Shown here one piece after another: positions 1 through 8,584 of a stretch of 64,000 nucleotides of DNA. The notes beneath the pieces were generated by a model that saw only the letters and a list, made by a program, of their open reading frames with translations, did not search any database and was not told the origin of the DNA. The stretch is taken from positions 496,001-560,000 of the forward strand of contig DASVTU010000039.1 in the NCBI GenBank assembly GCA_036387415.1, given 5' to 3'. The position numbers and the translations under genes are program-made. The first letter of the stretch is position 1. Every line of letters starts with the position of its first letter. Origin of the DNA: DASVTU01 sp036387415. Lineage in GTDB: Bacteria; Acidobacteriota; Blastocatellia; Pyrinomonadales; Pyrinomonadaceae.

Positions 1-671
1 CCCGTCGCCCCACGCGCCACGTCGCCGTCCAACTCTGTGAGCATCAGTTCGCGCGTCGATGCGGGTTCGACCGCGACCGCGAGAGCGTTGCCCCACGCGC
101 CCTCGTTGATGGCAGCAACATCTGCGATGACGCGCGCCACCGTCGCCTCCTTACGCAACGCGGGGACGGCGACGGGCACGCCGTCTTGCTCGACCGTGTT
201 GACGAACGTGACTGTACCCGCGTCGCCCCCGACGGCGGTGACTTTTGTGACGCGCACGCGCGCCGACACGTTTTGGTCGGTGATAAAGAGTTCGACGCCC
301 GCGTCGATGTTATTGATGCTGTCGAGGTCGGCTTCGGTAGCGCCTGCGGAGAGAGGTTGGCGGAGAGCTGCGAGTGGAAAGCTATTGACAGGCGCGCGGG
401 CGGCGCGCGCCGTCTCATGTGCGACGCGGACGATGTAGCAGCGTTCGCCGCCGTTGAGGAAGAAACCGAAGACCGCGTAGGCGAGATAGCTGTAGCCCGT
501 GAAGTCGCCGAAGATGTCGCGGAATTGACCCCAACTGTTGACGACCTGCGGGCGATTGAGCGGCCCGCGCTCCGCTTGCCCGACAAACCCCGCGACGCTC
601 ATCCGCAGGAGTGGACGCTCCGCGACTTCGACTTCTCTGAGATAAACGCCCGGTGTCCTGAGATTCAACAT
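1..671 (-). CDS. Contractile tail sheath protein, second copy (3' end beyond window)
   Basis: The reading frame runs from an ATG at 671 off the left edge, so the C-terminus is missing. The translation begins MLNLRTPGVYLREVE, followed by an AGFVGQAERGP-type segment and a GGERCYIVRV segment. The same three blocks open the complete sheath at 1907-3595 and are typical of contractile phage-tail, R-pyocin and extracellular injection system sheaths. The sheath polymerises around the inner tube and contracts to drive it into a target. It is the most downstream gene visible in the operon, after the DUF6760-like gene. No good ribosome binding site precedes the ATG; no clearly better in-frame start was seen. 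Two different sheath subunits in one operon are known in extracellular injection systems. The sheath assignment is firm; its pairing with the first copy is inferred. Confidence 0.85.
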   Translation of the reverse strand, partial: MLNLRTPGVYLREVEVAERPLLRMSVAGFVGQAERGPLNRPQVVNSWGQFRDIFGDFTGYSYLAYAVFGFFLNGGERCYIVRVAHETARAARAPVNSFPLAALRQPLSAGATEADLDSINNIDAGVELFITDQNVSARVRVTKVTAVGGDAGTVTFVNTVEQDGVPVAVPALRKEATVARVIADVAAINEGAWGNALAVAVEPASTRELMLTELDGDVARGAT

Positions 672-729
672 AAAAGAATCGTCGTTGGTGAAAGCTCGTC
701 GCGGGAGCGGCGCGTGCGTCGGCTGTTGT

Positions 730-915
730 TTAGAGCACGATGATGTTCGGGTCAGCCGGAGGTGTTTCGTTAATCTCCTGGTTGATGCGCGAAATCTCCT
801 TGACCCACCGTTGACGCTCTAGGTGAGGCATCTCGATAATCTCTTCGCGCGGCCAGTGAAAGTGGTAGGCGATGTAGGCTACCTCCCGCAGCATCTGCTC
901 CGGGGGGTAGCGCAC
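730..915 (-). CDS. Small DUF6760-like injection-system protein
   Basis: This is a 61-residue protein containing REVAYIAYHFHWPREEI and RQRWVKEISRINQEIN. I recall these blocks from the small DUF6760 family found next to tail tube and sheath genes in extracellular contractile injection systems. Its biochemical role is not established; a structural or assembly role is inferred from position only. It begins with GTG, and its start overlaps the TAG stop of the upstream gene (TAGTG), which indicates translational coupling. A second sheath gene follows after about 60 bases. Confidence 0.7.
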   Translation of the reverse strand: MRYPPEQMLREVAYIAYHFHWPREEIIEMPHLERQRWVKEISRINQEINETPPADPNIIVL

Positions 916-1298
916 TACCCCTCCGGCGGTTCTTTTCCCCCGTTCACCGCAGACTCCTCGACTTCAAACTCGCTCTCGCATTCGGGACACATCAACTTCA
1001 CTCTGGAATGTCCGTTTGAGTTGATGCGACGATAAAGGTCCTGCAAGTAGGCGAGGTCTGCCGAGAAGAAATTCTCGACGACGCCGGGATTGATGTCGGA
1101 GAGTTCGCCGAGTTTGGTGACGACGCGCGAAAGCAGGATAACGACCAAGTAAGCCTTGTTGCGCTGCACGCGCGGGTCTTGCAGGGGCGCGATTTCATCC
1201 TTCGCGTTGGCGAGACGCATGATGCCTGTGCGATGGAGATTGCCGTCGCGGTCGATGTAGCCTTTGGGCAGAGTGAATTCGTACTCGGTTTGCAGCAT
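915..1298 (-). CDS. Tail assembly chaperone-like protein with C-terminal zinc ribbon
   Basis: This is a 127-residue protein. The first 95 residues (EYEFTLPKGYIDRDGNLHRTGIMRLAN onward) resemble small proteins that follow tail tube genes in contractile injection and phage operons and are usually called tail assembly proteins. The C-terminal part holds CPEC and an acidic tail. With only one CxxC pair, a metal site would need dimerisation or other ligands. The ATG overlaps the stop codon of the tube gene (TAATG), so the two are translationally coupled. A role in tube-length control or chaperoning is inferred from gene order. Confidence 0.6.
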   Translation of the reverse strand: MLQTEYEFTLPKGYIDRDGNLHRTGIMRLANAKDEIAPLQDPRVQRNKAYLVVILLSRVVTKLGELSDINPGVVENFFSADLAYLQDLYRRINSNGHSRVKLMCPECESEFEVEESAVNGGKEPPEG

Positions 1299-1729
1299 TA
1301 CCCTCGCTCCATTCCTTCATGCGCGAGTTCGACCGATTCGATGGCGACCTCGTTGGCATTGGCTTTCAGGTCGGGGCCGGTGTATTTCGACGGCCACGCG
1401 TTGACCAAGTTCCAGCGCACCACTTCGTCGTGCTTCTCGTTGTGGAGCACGATGGAGAGGTTCTTGCGCGTGATGTCGCCGTCGGCGACCGTCTTGCGCC
1501 AGTTGTAGATTTGGAGGTCGGCGCTGATGCCGCGTTTGAGAGTGATGTTGCCGAATTTGTTGAGGCCGGGCAGTTTGCGCGGCGTCAATCCTTCGTCGCC
1601 CTCGCGGTATTCGATGACGTTCTGCTCCGAGTTGAGTCCGGTGACTTCGGAGAATCCGGCGATGGTGATGCCGTCGATTTCGAGTCTGAAATTGTAGGAA
1701 GCAAACGGGTCGGTAGTTCTTCTTGGCAT
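1298..1729 (-). CDS. Phage-type tail tube protein
   Basis: The 143-residue product opens with DPFASYNFRLEIDGITIAGFSEVTGL and continues with YREGDEGLTPRKLPGL. This is the signature of T4 gp19-like inner tube proteins (Afp1/Pvc1 type) of contractile injection systems. Hexameric rings stack into the tube inside the sheath. The length fits the family. The ATG at 1729 has a strong GGAG-type ribosome binding site about 8 bases upstream. It lies between the main sheath gene and the assembly-like gene, the usual order in these clusters. Confidence 0.88.
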   Translation of the reverse strand: MPRRTTDPFASYNFRLEIDGITIAGFSEVTGLNSEQNVIEYREGDEGLTPRKLPGLNKFGNITLKRGISADLQIYNWRKTVADGDITRKNLSIVLHNEKHDEVVRWNLVNAWPSKYTGPDLKANANEVAIESVELAHEGMERG

Positions 1730-1906
1730 GAAAGTTTCTCCTCATGTGGGCTGACCGATGGAAAGCCTTGAAGCCTTCGCGCGCGAGCGTGATGCTTGTC
1801 GTGCGCTCGTTCGTCGATGCGGCGCGGGATGCACGCGCAAGAGACGGTGGCGACGCTTCGGCCAGCGATTTCCTTTTACCCTTCCGCGTCGGTGATGCGC
1901 GCCGGA

Positions 1907-3595
1907 TTATTCTTCCGCGTCGCCACCGGAGCGTGTCTGACGGATGCGGAAGATGACAAACTCGGCGGGCTTCGACGGCGCGACGCCGATGAGCGTAATC
2001 AGTCGCCCCAAATCGACAGATTCGGGCGGATTGGTCTCCTCGTCGCACTTGACGAAGTAAGCCTTCTCCGGCTTGTCGCCGACGAGTTTGCCCTCGCGCC
2101 ACTGGATACGCAGAAACGCGCCCACGTCGCGGATGATGCGCTTCCACAGACTTCGGTCGTTCGGCTCGAAGACCACCGATTGCGTACCCTTCAAGATTGA
2201 TTCTTCGAGGAAGATAAAGAGACGGCGGACGTTGACATACTTCCATTCGGGGTCGGCGGAGAGCGTGCGCGCGCCGTAGATGCAGATGCCCGCGTCGGGG
2301 AATTTGCGTATCACGTTGACGCCTTCGGGATTCAGCGTGTCGTGCTCGCCTTTGGTGATGATGCGTTCGACATCGGCGGCCGAGTTGAGATAGCCGTCCT
2401 CGATTCCGGCAGGTGCTTTATGAACGCCCACGCGCACGTCGGCAGCCGAATACGAACCCGCGACCGCGCCTGAAGGCGGCAGGAGTTTGCGTTTGCCCGT
2501 CAGTTCATCGACGGCGTAAATCCACGGATAGTAGAGCGCGCCGTACTTGGAATTGAACGGGTTGCCGCTAAACGGGGTGGCGGCGCGTTTGTATGCGAGC
2601 GCGCCCTGCGGCGAGAGCGCGGCGGGCGTGTCGGCGACGAAGAAACAGTCCTTACGGTTGGCGCAGTAGGTCAAAGCGAGATTGGTGGCATCGCGCGAGG
2701 CCGTTCCATCAACGCCGAAGCCGGGATTAACGAGGTCGGGGATGGCGACGATGTTGATGTCGTCAACGGTATCGAACGCAAAGAGGCCAGTGGCATCGGC
2801 GGACGAACCGATGAGGTCGGCGGCGCGAAAGTTGTCTTCTCCGTCGCCCATCGCCGCGCCGTCGCCGCCGCCGCCGAGCGAGATATGATTGGTCGCGCCG
2901 AGCGGGTCGATTGCGTCGCGGTCGGCGGTGATGTCCTCGACGGTGATGTACTTGGAGATGCCGTTGATGCGCGCTTCGACGTGGTTGGGGTTGGGGAAAT
3001 CGGTGTCGCCGTCAAACTCGTTCATCGAGAGATGGTCGAACGTCTCGACGGGCGTGGCGTCGTCTTTGTAGTAGACGCTGAGTTTGAAAAGCGTGGGATT
3101 TTCGGGGTCTTCGTCCGGGTGGAATCCGGCGGGGTCAACTCTGACCATGAGTTGATTGCCCCACGTGCCGGGACTGTTGGCGTAGACGTTGAGCGCGGCT
3201 GTTCCGTCGGGCGGCGAAGACGGTGGCGATGGCGGCGATGGCGGCGACGCGGGCGGACTCGACACGTCGCCCTCGAAGGTCAGAACGGCCTGCGCCACGT
3301 CTGGAAACGTGTTGTCGCCGGAGGGTTCGTCGCTCTCGCGGAAAGCGCGCACGACGTAGCAGCGCGTGCCGCCTTCGGTGAAGAAATGCTGCACGCCGTA
3401 GGCGAGGAAGGCTTTGGGTGTGAAGCCTCCGAAGGTGTTGGAGAACTGCGTCAGATTGGTGATGAGTTGCGGGCTGTTGACCGGCCCGCGTTCGGCGATA
3501 CCGACAAAAGCGCCGGTCGAAGTACCGACGCCTTCGATAGGTTTGGGGCCGGAAAGTTCCTCGATATAGACTCCCGGCGACAGGTATTCAGGCAT
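1907..3595 (-). CDS. Contractile tail sheath protein, main copy
   Basis: The 562-residue sheath protein begins MPEYLSPGVYIEELSGPKPIEGVGTSTGAF, a classic sheath opening, and ends with a conserved core: GICIYGARTLSADPEWKYVNVRRL, then FEPNDRSLWKRIIRDV. This C-terminal domain forms the inner sheath handshake in known structures. GGAGG lies about 10 bases upstream of the ATG. Unusually, residues about 113-132 are an almost pure Pro/Ser stretch encoded by imperfect GGCGAT-like repeats (about 3208-3252), placed between the N-terminal arm and the variable outer domain. It should be surface exposed if the fold follows other sheaths. The next gene starts about 180 bases downstream. Confidence 0.92.
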   Translation of the reverse strand: MPEYLSPGVYIEELSGPKPIEGVGTSTGAFVGIAERGPVNSPQLITNLTQFSNTFGGFTPKAFLAYGVQHFFTEGGTRCYVVRAFRESDEPSGDNTFPDVAQAVLTFEGDVSSPPASPPSPPSPPSSPPDGTAALNVYANSPGTWGNQLMVRVDPAGFHPDEDPENPTLFKLSVYYKDDATPVETFDHLSMNEFDGDTDFPNPNHVEARINGISKYITVEDITADRDAIDPLGATNHISLGGGGDGAAMGDGEDNFRAADLIGSSADATGLFAFDTVDDINIVAIPDLVNPGFGVDGTASRDATNLALTYCANRKDCFFVADTPAALSPQGALAYKRAATPFSGNPFNSKYGALYYPWIYAVDELTGKRKLLPPSGAVAGSYSAADVRVGVHKAPAGIEDGYLNSAADVERIITKGEHDTLNPEGVNVIRKFPDAGICIYGARTLSADPEWKYVNVRRLFIFLEESILKGTQSVVFEPNDRSLWKRIIRDVGAFLRIQWREGKLVGDKPEKAYFVKCDEETNPPESVDLGRLITLIGVAPSKPAEFVIFRIRQTRSGGDAEE

Positions 3596-3639
3596 GACCT
3601 ACGACCTCCGTTTCAAGGTGAAAAGAATTGATTTTCCGT

Positions 3640-3948
3640 TTATCCGGCACTCGGCGTCGGTTTGGGTTGGCTGCTGGCTCCGCTCGGCGCGGCTGGCGCA
3701 TCTTGCGCGGCGGCGGATTGACCGCCCTCCTGCGCGTCGGATTGACTCTCTTGCTCGCCGCTGCCGCTGCTCGTTCGCCTTCCCCGTACGACGGTGATGC
3801 GCCGTTGGCGTAAGCTCTGCTGGAAGGCGTCGCTGGAAAAATCATCATCGGAAATTTCGGCTGTCTCACGCGGCCTGAGCGTGAGCGTCTCGTCATTGGC
3901 GAGCGCAAAACTGAGAAAGCCATAACTCAGGTTTTTGACGGTTGGCAT
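3640..3948 (-). CDS. Small injection-system-linked protein with disordered tail
   Basis: This protein of about 102 residues starts at the ATG at 3948, preceded by GAGGA. The first 50 residues (MPTVKNLSYGFLSFALANDETLTLRPRETAEI) look folded and β-rich. The rest is Ser, Gln, Ala and Pro rich and predicted disordered. Its place just upstream of the sheath gene, inside the tail operon, suggests a baseplate, cap or targeting accessory. I do not recognise the family. A tail-fibre or anchoring role is only a guess. Confidence 0.6.
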   Translation of the reverse strand: MPTVKNLSYGFLSFALANDETLTLRPRETAEISDDDFSSDAFQQSLRQRRITVVRGRRTSSGSGEQESQSDAQEGGQSAAAQDAPAAPSGASSQPKPTPSAG

Positions 3949-3962
3949 TGCTGCTGTCCTCC

Positions 3963-5045
3963 TCAAGGTGTTTCCGGTTGGAGTTGAAAATCGGCGCGGT
4001 TGCGAGTCTTTTGAACAACGACGATGCGTTTGGGTTGAATTTGATAGCCGACGAGCGTCGCGCGCAGGGTAATCGCTTGCACTTCGGCGCGTGCGAAATA
4101 GAGATTGTAGTCGCCGCGTTCGTTGGTCGAGGCGGTGATGTCGCGTTCGGAGCCGAGCACGATGGTCGCCCCGCCCAACTGAACCGTCGCAATCTTGACT
4201 CCCGCCACGTTGGTCAAAGCGACGTTTACGTCGTTGACTTTCACCAGACGAACCTTGACTTGCGCGAGCGGCTTTTTCGGTGCGACGTTCGACGTGATTT
4301 TGCCCGCCACGTTGGTCAATTCAGGCGGCGGCGCGTGGAGGTACGGGTCGAAGCGCATGCGGATTGATTTGTCGCGCACGATTCGCACAATCGATGTGCC
4401 TTCGACCAGCCCCGCGATGCTCTCCAACTTCGCGCTCGCCACACGCCCCACTTCCAAATCCGCCGCCAGTTTGGTCGTCAAACCCTGCGCCAGCACTTTT
4501 GCGCCCGCGCGGATGGGTCGCTTGAGGAAGATGGGGTCGAAGGTGATGCGATGCGAAGGGATAGAGCCGTTCATGTTGGTCGTCGCCGTCTTGACCAAAA
4601 CGACGAGTTCGTTATCGCCGGGTTGTTCAAAAACCAGAGGCGCAAAAGGAATCGTCACTTTGTATTGCTGCGGCTGCAATCGCTCGCCCGTGATACGCAG
4701 CGTGTACTCGCCCGGATGGACGCCCGTGAAGGCGAAGAAGCCACCATCTTTGTAATGCGGCGCACGGTTCGAGCCGACCAACTCGACCGCGTAACGTCTA
4801 GCTTCCAACCCTTCGTAGGTCACGTCTTCGATGACCTGACCCACCAGTGATACTTTTCGAGAGCGCGTGTCGGTCATATTTGAAACGGAAATTTGAAGAA
4901 CGTTGCGTGCGGAAATTCGCGTCGGAGATACGCTGCCCTTGTCGGTCTGATGCGTGGTCGGCTGACAGCCAACTGCTCGTAGGGGTCCCGCGTCTTTTGA
5001 ACCTTCCGACATAACGAGCGACGTTGACGACGGCGGCATCATCAC
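3963..5045 (-). CDS. Protein with carboxypeptidase-regulatory-like β domains in tail operon
   Basis: The 360-residue protein has two β-sandwich-like segments. One near residues 60-150 contains YEGLEARRYAVELVG and GVHPGEYTLRITG. One near 255-350 contains AGKITSNVAPKKPLAQVKVRLV and STNERGDYNLYF. Both resemble carboxypeptidase-regulatory or CNA-B-like repeats. There is no clear signal peptide. The ATG at 5045 overlaps the upstream stop (ATGA), supporting that start; an internal ATG at 4877 would remove a low-complexity leader. In this operon such domains could serve in spike or fibre decoration, or in anchoring the particle, but that is inference. Confidence 0.6.
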   Translation of the reverse strand: MMMPPSSTSLVMSEGSKDAGPLRAVGCQPTTHQTDKGSVSPTRISARNVLQISVSNMTDTRSRKVSLVGQVIEDVTYEGLEARRYAVELVGSNRAPHYKDGGFFAFTGVHPGEYTLRITGERLQPQQYKVTIPFAPLVFEQPGDNELVVLVKTATTNMNGSIPSHRITFDPIFLKRPIRAGAKVLAQGLTTKLAADLEVGRVASAKLESIAGLVEGTSIVRIVRDKSIRMRFDPYLHAPPPELTNVAGKITSNVAPKKPLAQVKVRLVKVNDVNVALTNVAGVKIATVQLGGATIVLGSERDITASTNERGDYNLYFARAEVQAITLRATLVGYQIQPKRIVVVQKTRNRADFQLQPETP

Positions 5046-5401
5046 TCTTCCGTCCGAATCCGGTTCACGGGCACGACAACCAACTGCTCGATTCCTTCCA
5101 CCTCGACCACCGCAAACGTCTCCTTCTGCATCCCGCTATCGGACAGGTCTATGACGCGTCCGTGCAGGAGGTCGCCGCCGTGCAGTTTGTAGAGCACAAG
5201 GAGCGGGTCGGGAATGCGGATGTCGCTGATTTTGAACCGTACATATTGATTTCTTAAATCCACGGGATTTGTCAGCTTCGCCAGTTTTCTAATATCAGCA
5301 CACGCCTTCAAGCAACGACTGTACCAACCGTTCGTCCTCCGCCCGACGCGCGCCGCAACAGCTTTAACAACCACGACTTCGACCCTCTGCGCGACTTTCA
5401 T
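5042..5401 (-). CDS. Hypothetical protein opening the injection-system operon
   Basis: The well-ordered part is the C-terminal 70 residues: RFKISDIRIPDPLLVLYKLHGGDLLHGRVIDLSDSG, then EGIEQLVVVPVNRI. I do not recognise a named family. The first 45 residues of the longest frame are basic and look unlike the rest. A GTG at 5263 would give VDLRNQYVRFKISD and may be the true start. The stop overlaps the next ATG, so it is co-translated with the β-domain protein. As the first gene below the regulator, it sits next to the probable promoter. Confidence 0.5.
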   Translation of the reverse strand: MKVAQRVEVVVVKAVAARVGRRTNGWYSRCLKACADIRKLAKLTNPVDLRNQYVRFKISDIRIPDPLLVLYKLHGGDLLHGRVIDLSDSGMQKETFAVVEVEGIEQLVVVPVNRIRTEE

Positions 5402-5426
5402 TCACCTGCCGCCCGTCGCCCGCGTC

Positions 5427-5484
5427 GGAAAACTTTTTCCGGCAGGCACGACGCATCGACGTTCGTTGCCGGAAAGAGTTTTCC
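5427..5484. promoter_or_regulatory. 18-bp inverted repeat ahead of injection-system operon
   Basis: Two arms of 18 bases (5427-5444 and 5467-5484) match as an inverted repeat with one mismatch, around a 22-base loop. It lies in the 184-base gap between the sigma-54-type regulator and the first tail-operon gene. Read on the minus strand it would fold into a strong RNA hairpin within a leader. It has no convincing T tract, so an operator, an attenuator or an RNA-stability element is as likely as a terminator for the regulator gene. Confidence 0.5.
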
Positions 5485-5585
5485 GCCACCAACAGGCGAC
5501 TAGAGGCGTCGATAGGTGATGACAGAAGACGACAGGCGGGGCGTCGCGGTCGCAACCTTACGACGGTTGATGAAGAAGCGGAGCG

Positions 5586-7160
5586 TTATTGAAGTTGGTG
5601 CTTGCGAAGTTTGTTGTAGACGCTGCGCGGGGTGATGCCGAGGAGGCGCGCGGTCTGCGCTTGATTGCCGTGGGTGTGTTCGAGTGCGGAGGCGACGAGG
5701 AGTTTTTCGCAGTGGGCGAGAGAGTCGGAGAGATTCCAGTGGTTGAGCGAGAGGACGCTGATGAGATGTGCGTGGAGGTCTGCTGGCAGGGCGTCGGTCG
5801 CGTGCGTCGCGGCGTCGCTGTGCTGTTGCGTGTGGTCGTACTGGTCGGTTTCAAGCTGTGGGGAAGCGTCCGGGTTTTTGGCCTGCGTCGATAGCTCTTG
5901 CCAGAATTCGGGCGCGAGGTCGCAGAGATTGAGCGGGGCGTCGGAATCCTTGTTGACGAGCGCACGCCTGACGAGATTTTCCAGTTGCCGCGCGTTGCCG
6001 GGCAGTTCGACCTGTGCGAGCGCGTCGATGAATTCAGACGCGACGGCGGAGGTGTGCGATGCGTTGAGGGCGTGATGTTTCTTTATGAAATGCTCGACGA
6101 GCGGGCGTATGTCGGCGGGTCGCTCGCGGAGCGGCGGGAGGTTGACGGAAAGAATGTTGAGACGATGAAAGAGGTCTGCGCGAAACTTTCCTTGCCGCAC
6201 CAGTTCTTCCAGATTGCGGTTCGTCGCTGCGATGACGCGCACGTCCACCGCCACTTCCCTGTCGTCGCCCACGCCGAGCACGCGATTCTCTTGTAGCACG
6301 CGCAGGAGTTTGGCCTGTAGCGACGCGTCGAGGTCGCCAACTTCGTCGAGAAAGAGCACGCCGCCCTCCGCCGCTCGGATGAGACCTTTGCGTTCGCGCT
6401 CCGCGCCCGTAAACGCCCCGCGACGGTGGCCGAATAGTTCGCTCTCGGCGAGGCCGGAACTGACCGCACTGCAATTAACGGCGACGAGAGGGCCGTGGCG
6501 ACGTTTCTCGTCGAGTTGGAAAATGGCTTTGACGAGAAGCTCTTTGCCCGTTCCCGTCTCGCCCGTGATGAGCGTCGGGAGGTCGCTCAGCGCGCTCGCG
6601 CGTTCGACCCAACGAAAGACGGAAAGCATCGCCGCGCTCTCGCCGATGATGCCCAGACGCGACATCTCGCGTTTGAGTTTTGCTTCATCGTCGCGGCGGT
6701 TCGCTTCCGTCAGGAGCAGACGCGTGAGCGCGCGCTTCAACTCTCCCGCAAACTCCGCAGACGCGCTATCCAACAAAGCGAGTGCGCCCGCCAGCAACGC
6801 CTCGCACCTCTTGCCCAGAGACCACGTCTGCGCTCTCGCGCCATAGCAAACCACACGCGCGCCCGCCTGTTTGAGTGCGCGAACCAGACCGAGCGCGGGC
6901 GCGTCCCGCGTCGGGCATTCCGCTAGACGGACGAGCGCAATCTCGCCTTGCGACGGAGATTTCCCATCTCCGTCGGCATCAATGCTCAACAGCCGCGCCC
7001 TCGCGCCGCATTCCGAGATAAGACGACCGATGAATTGAAAGTCGGAGGGTTGCGACTCGCAGATGTAGACCGTCGGAGGCGCGGCGTCCGCGTGGCTCGT
7101 CGAAGTGTTGCGGGATTCGGTGGAGACGCGGTCTGAATCTCTGCTAATGTCGGGGAGCAT
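5586..7160 (-). CDS. Sigma-54-dependent Fis-family transcriptional regulator
   Basis: The 524-residue enhancer-binding protein has three parts. Residues about 30-150 are a degenerate receiver-like domain without a clear phosphoacceptor motif. Residues about 165-400 are the AAA+ domain, with Walker A GETGTGKE (about 200-207), the sigma-54-contact loop GAFTGA (about 248-253), Walker B LFLDEVGD (about 269-276) and an R-finger-type FRADLFHRL segment. The C-terminus is a Fis-type helix-turn-helix ending NQAQTARLLGITPRSVYNKLRKH. All residues needed to remodel sigma-54 polymerase are present. It lies directly upstream of the contractile system on the same strand, so it probably controls that operon, although I found no good sigma-54 promoter there by eye. 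Confidence 0.92.
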   Translation of the reverse strand: MLPDISRDSDRVSTESRNTSTSHADAAPPTVYICESQPSDFQFIGRLISECGARARLLSIDADGDGKSPSQGEIALVRLAECPTRDAPALGLVRALKQAGARVVCYGARAQTWSLGKRCEALLAGALALLDSASAEFAGELKRALTRLLLTEANRRDDEAKLKREMSRLGIIGESAAMLSVFRWVERASALSDLPTLITGETGTGKELLVKAIFQLDEKRRHGPLVAVNCSAVSSGLAESELFGHRRGAFTGAERERKGLIRAAEGGVLFLDEVGDLDASLQAKLLRVLQENRVLGVGDDREVAVDVRVIAATNRNLEELVRQGKFRADLFHRLNILSVNLPPLRERPADIRPLVEHFIKKHHALNASHTSAVASEFIDALAQVELPGNARQLENLVRRALVNKDSDAPLNLCDLAPEFWQELSTQAKNPDASPQLETDQYDHTQQHSDAATHATDALPADLHAHLISVLSLNHWNLSDSLAHCEKLLVASALEHTHGNQAQTARLLGITPRSVYNKLRKHQLQ

Positions 7161-7819
7161 GAGAATCGCCAGTCCTTATCGAGAACCGCATCGCTCATTC
7201 GTCGTCGCCGTCGGATTTGTTAATCACGGTGCGTCGGATGAGCGACACAGGGAGTAGTCTTATGAGTCAAACCAACGGGTTCGGATTTCGATACGACGAG
7301 GAACTTCCAGAGGTTTTGTGTTTCGGTTTCGAGAAAGCATGTGAGTCAAAAAAGCGACTTTGAGGCCACACACAGACACTTCGGCACAAAATTTACGGCT
7401 ACAGTTTGAGTCGAGGAAATTAGTGAGAGCAGCAGGCTGGACGGAAACGTGGAAAACAGCCTTCAGCTTCGTGCGAACCCGGCTTGCAACGAGATTTTCA
7501 ACGATTTGACAGCAAAAGGCTTATATAACGACTGCACACGCCTTGTCAATTGGGAAAGATTTACACACTCCAGCGGCTTTCCCGCTCCGCCTCGCGCTCT
7601 CAAATAAGGGCTTGACTAACAAGACTTTCCCGTCGCACAAACACGGCGCGACGCGCATCTCACGCCACGCCTCGCAGCTTTTCGACTCGCCGACCTCGCG
7701 CCGCCGGATGTTACAAAAGACCGCCGCGACGGAGATTTATTGAACGATGCCTGACCAACACGCTCTCCGTCGTCGTCCGGCGCGCACCGTCCCGCCGTCG
7801 TCCCATGCAGTTTGACGGT
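7161..7819. other. Gene-poor gap of about 660 bases
   Basis: No ORF here has a credible start, ribosome binding site or conserved content. It separates two leftward genes and is somewhat richer in A and T at about 7370-7560. A TTGACA at 7507 is followed by a TATA-like run only 12 bases later, too close for a standard promoter. Confidence 0.5.
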
Positions 7820-8290
7820 TTAATCAATTTTCTCAATCGAATAGTAAGTTAGATAGGTGGCGTCGGTGCCGCGCGCCGAGACGACGTAGCCGGGTTGATT
7901 GCCACGCGCGGCGACCTCCTGCGTGTAACGATAGTTGTTGGCGCTGCCCGTCTGACGCGCGCTCTTGAGGTCGAGCACGTCGCTGTAGCGGACGCGGCGA
8001 CCGCCGTCTTCGCGCGCCGTCGCCGTCAAGTACCTGACCTGCGTGTAATCCTTGTTGAATCCGATGATGAGATGCGAATAGTGCGGGTCGCGCCGCAGTC
8101 GCCAGACTTCCTGCTGCTTTCTCTCCTCCTTTTCGAGACGACCGATTTTTTCCAGACGCCGACGCACCGCCTCGCGGCTCATCCCGATGCGAACGCCCGA
8201 CACCTCCGGCCTCGGCTCCCTCCACGCAGCCCCGACGCGCCCCGCCGTTATCACCCCGACGACCAAACAAAGCACAACTAATTTCTTCAT
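7820..8290 (-). CDS. Secreted SmpA/OmlA-like small protein
   Basis: Starting at the ATG at 8290 (GGGAG upstream), the product has about 156 residues with an N-terminal signal sequence MKKLVVLCLVVGVITAG. It then has VSGVRIGMSREAVRRRL, the pattern of the SmpA/BamE-like fold, where a G-M-S/T turn precedes a helix. No lipobox cysteine is visible, so it is probably periplasmic rather than a lipoprotein. The remaining β-rich part (YSHLIIGFNKDYTQVRYLTA) fits that fold. Specific function unknown. Confidence 0.6.
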   Translation of the reverse strand: MKKLVVLCLVVGVITAGRVGAAWREPRPEVSGVRIGMSREAVRRRLEKIGRLEKEERKQQEVWRLRRDPHYSHLIIGFNKDYTQVRYLTATAREDGGRRVRYSDVLDLKSARQTGSANNYRYTQEVAARGNQPGYVVSARGTDATYLTYYSIEKID

Positions 8291-8397
8291 GCCAAAAATC
8301 TCCCACGCCGATGCTCTCGAACAACGCATCAATAACTGAATAACCAACCACGCGCTTCAGTTCTCTTGTCTAACCGTCAGATTACCACGCCCTTTAA

Positions 8398-8584
8398 GAA
8401 TTGCGGATTGGGGATTGCGGAATGCGGATTGGAAGAAGAAGAATTAAGGAGTCAGAATTCGGTAGCCAGAAGGAAAACCGGAAGGCGTTTGAGAGCGAAA
8501 CTCACGAAGCGCGTCTATTCAATCAAGCATTTCTCCTGACTACTGACTTGTGGCTGCTGTCTACTGTTTTTCATTCCTCAATTG
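8398..8584. repeat. Dispersed intergenic element, copy 1
   Basis: This segment starts with three GCGGATT-type words, passes through an AGGAGTCAGAA word and a TCAATCAAGCATTTCT block, and ends with repeats of CTACTG followed by TTTTTCATTCCTCAATT. The same order of blocks recurs at 11877-12046, on the other side of the sortilin-like gene. The copies are clearly related but not identical. The palindromic CAGTAG/CTACTG words also occur near 30684-30813. Confidence 0.7.

Noticed and set aside
5402..5585. Sigma-54 promoter for the tail operon
   Set aside because: No GG-N10-GC pair with the wider consensus was found by eye; a matrix scan would be needed.
7507..7530. TTGACA with a TATA-like run
   Set aside because: Only 12 bases separate the boxes and no credible gene follows.
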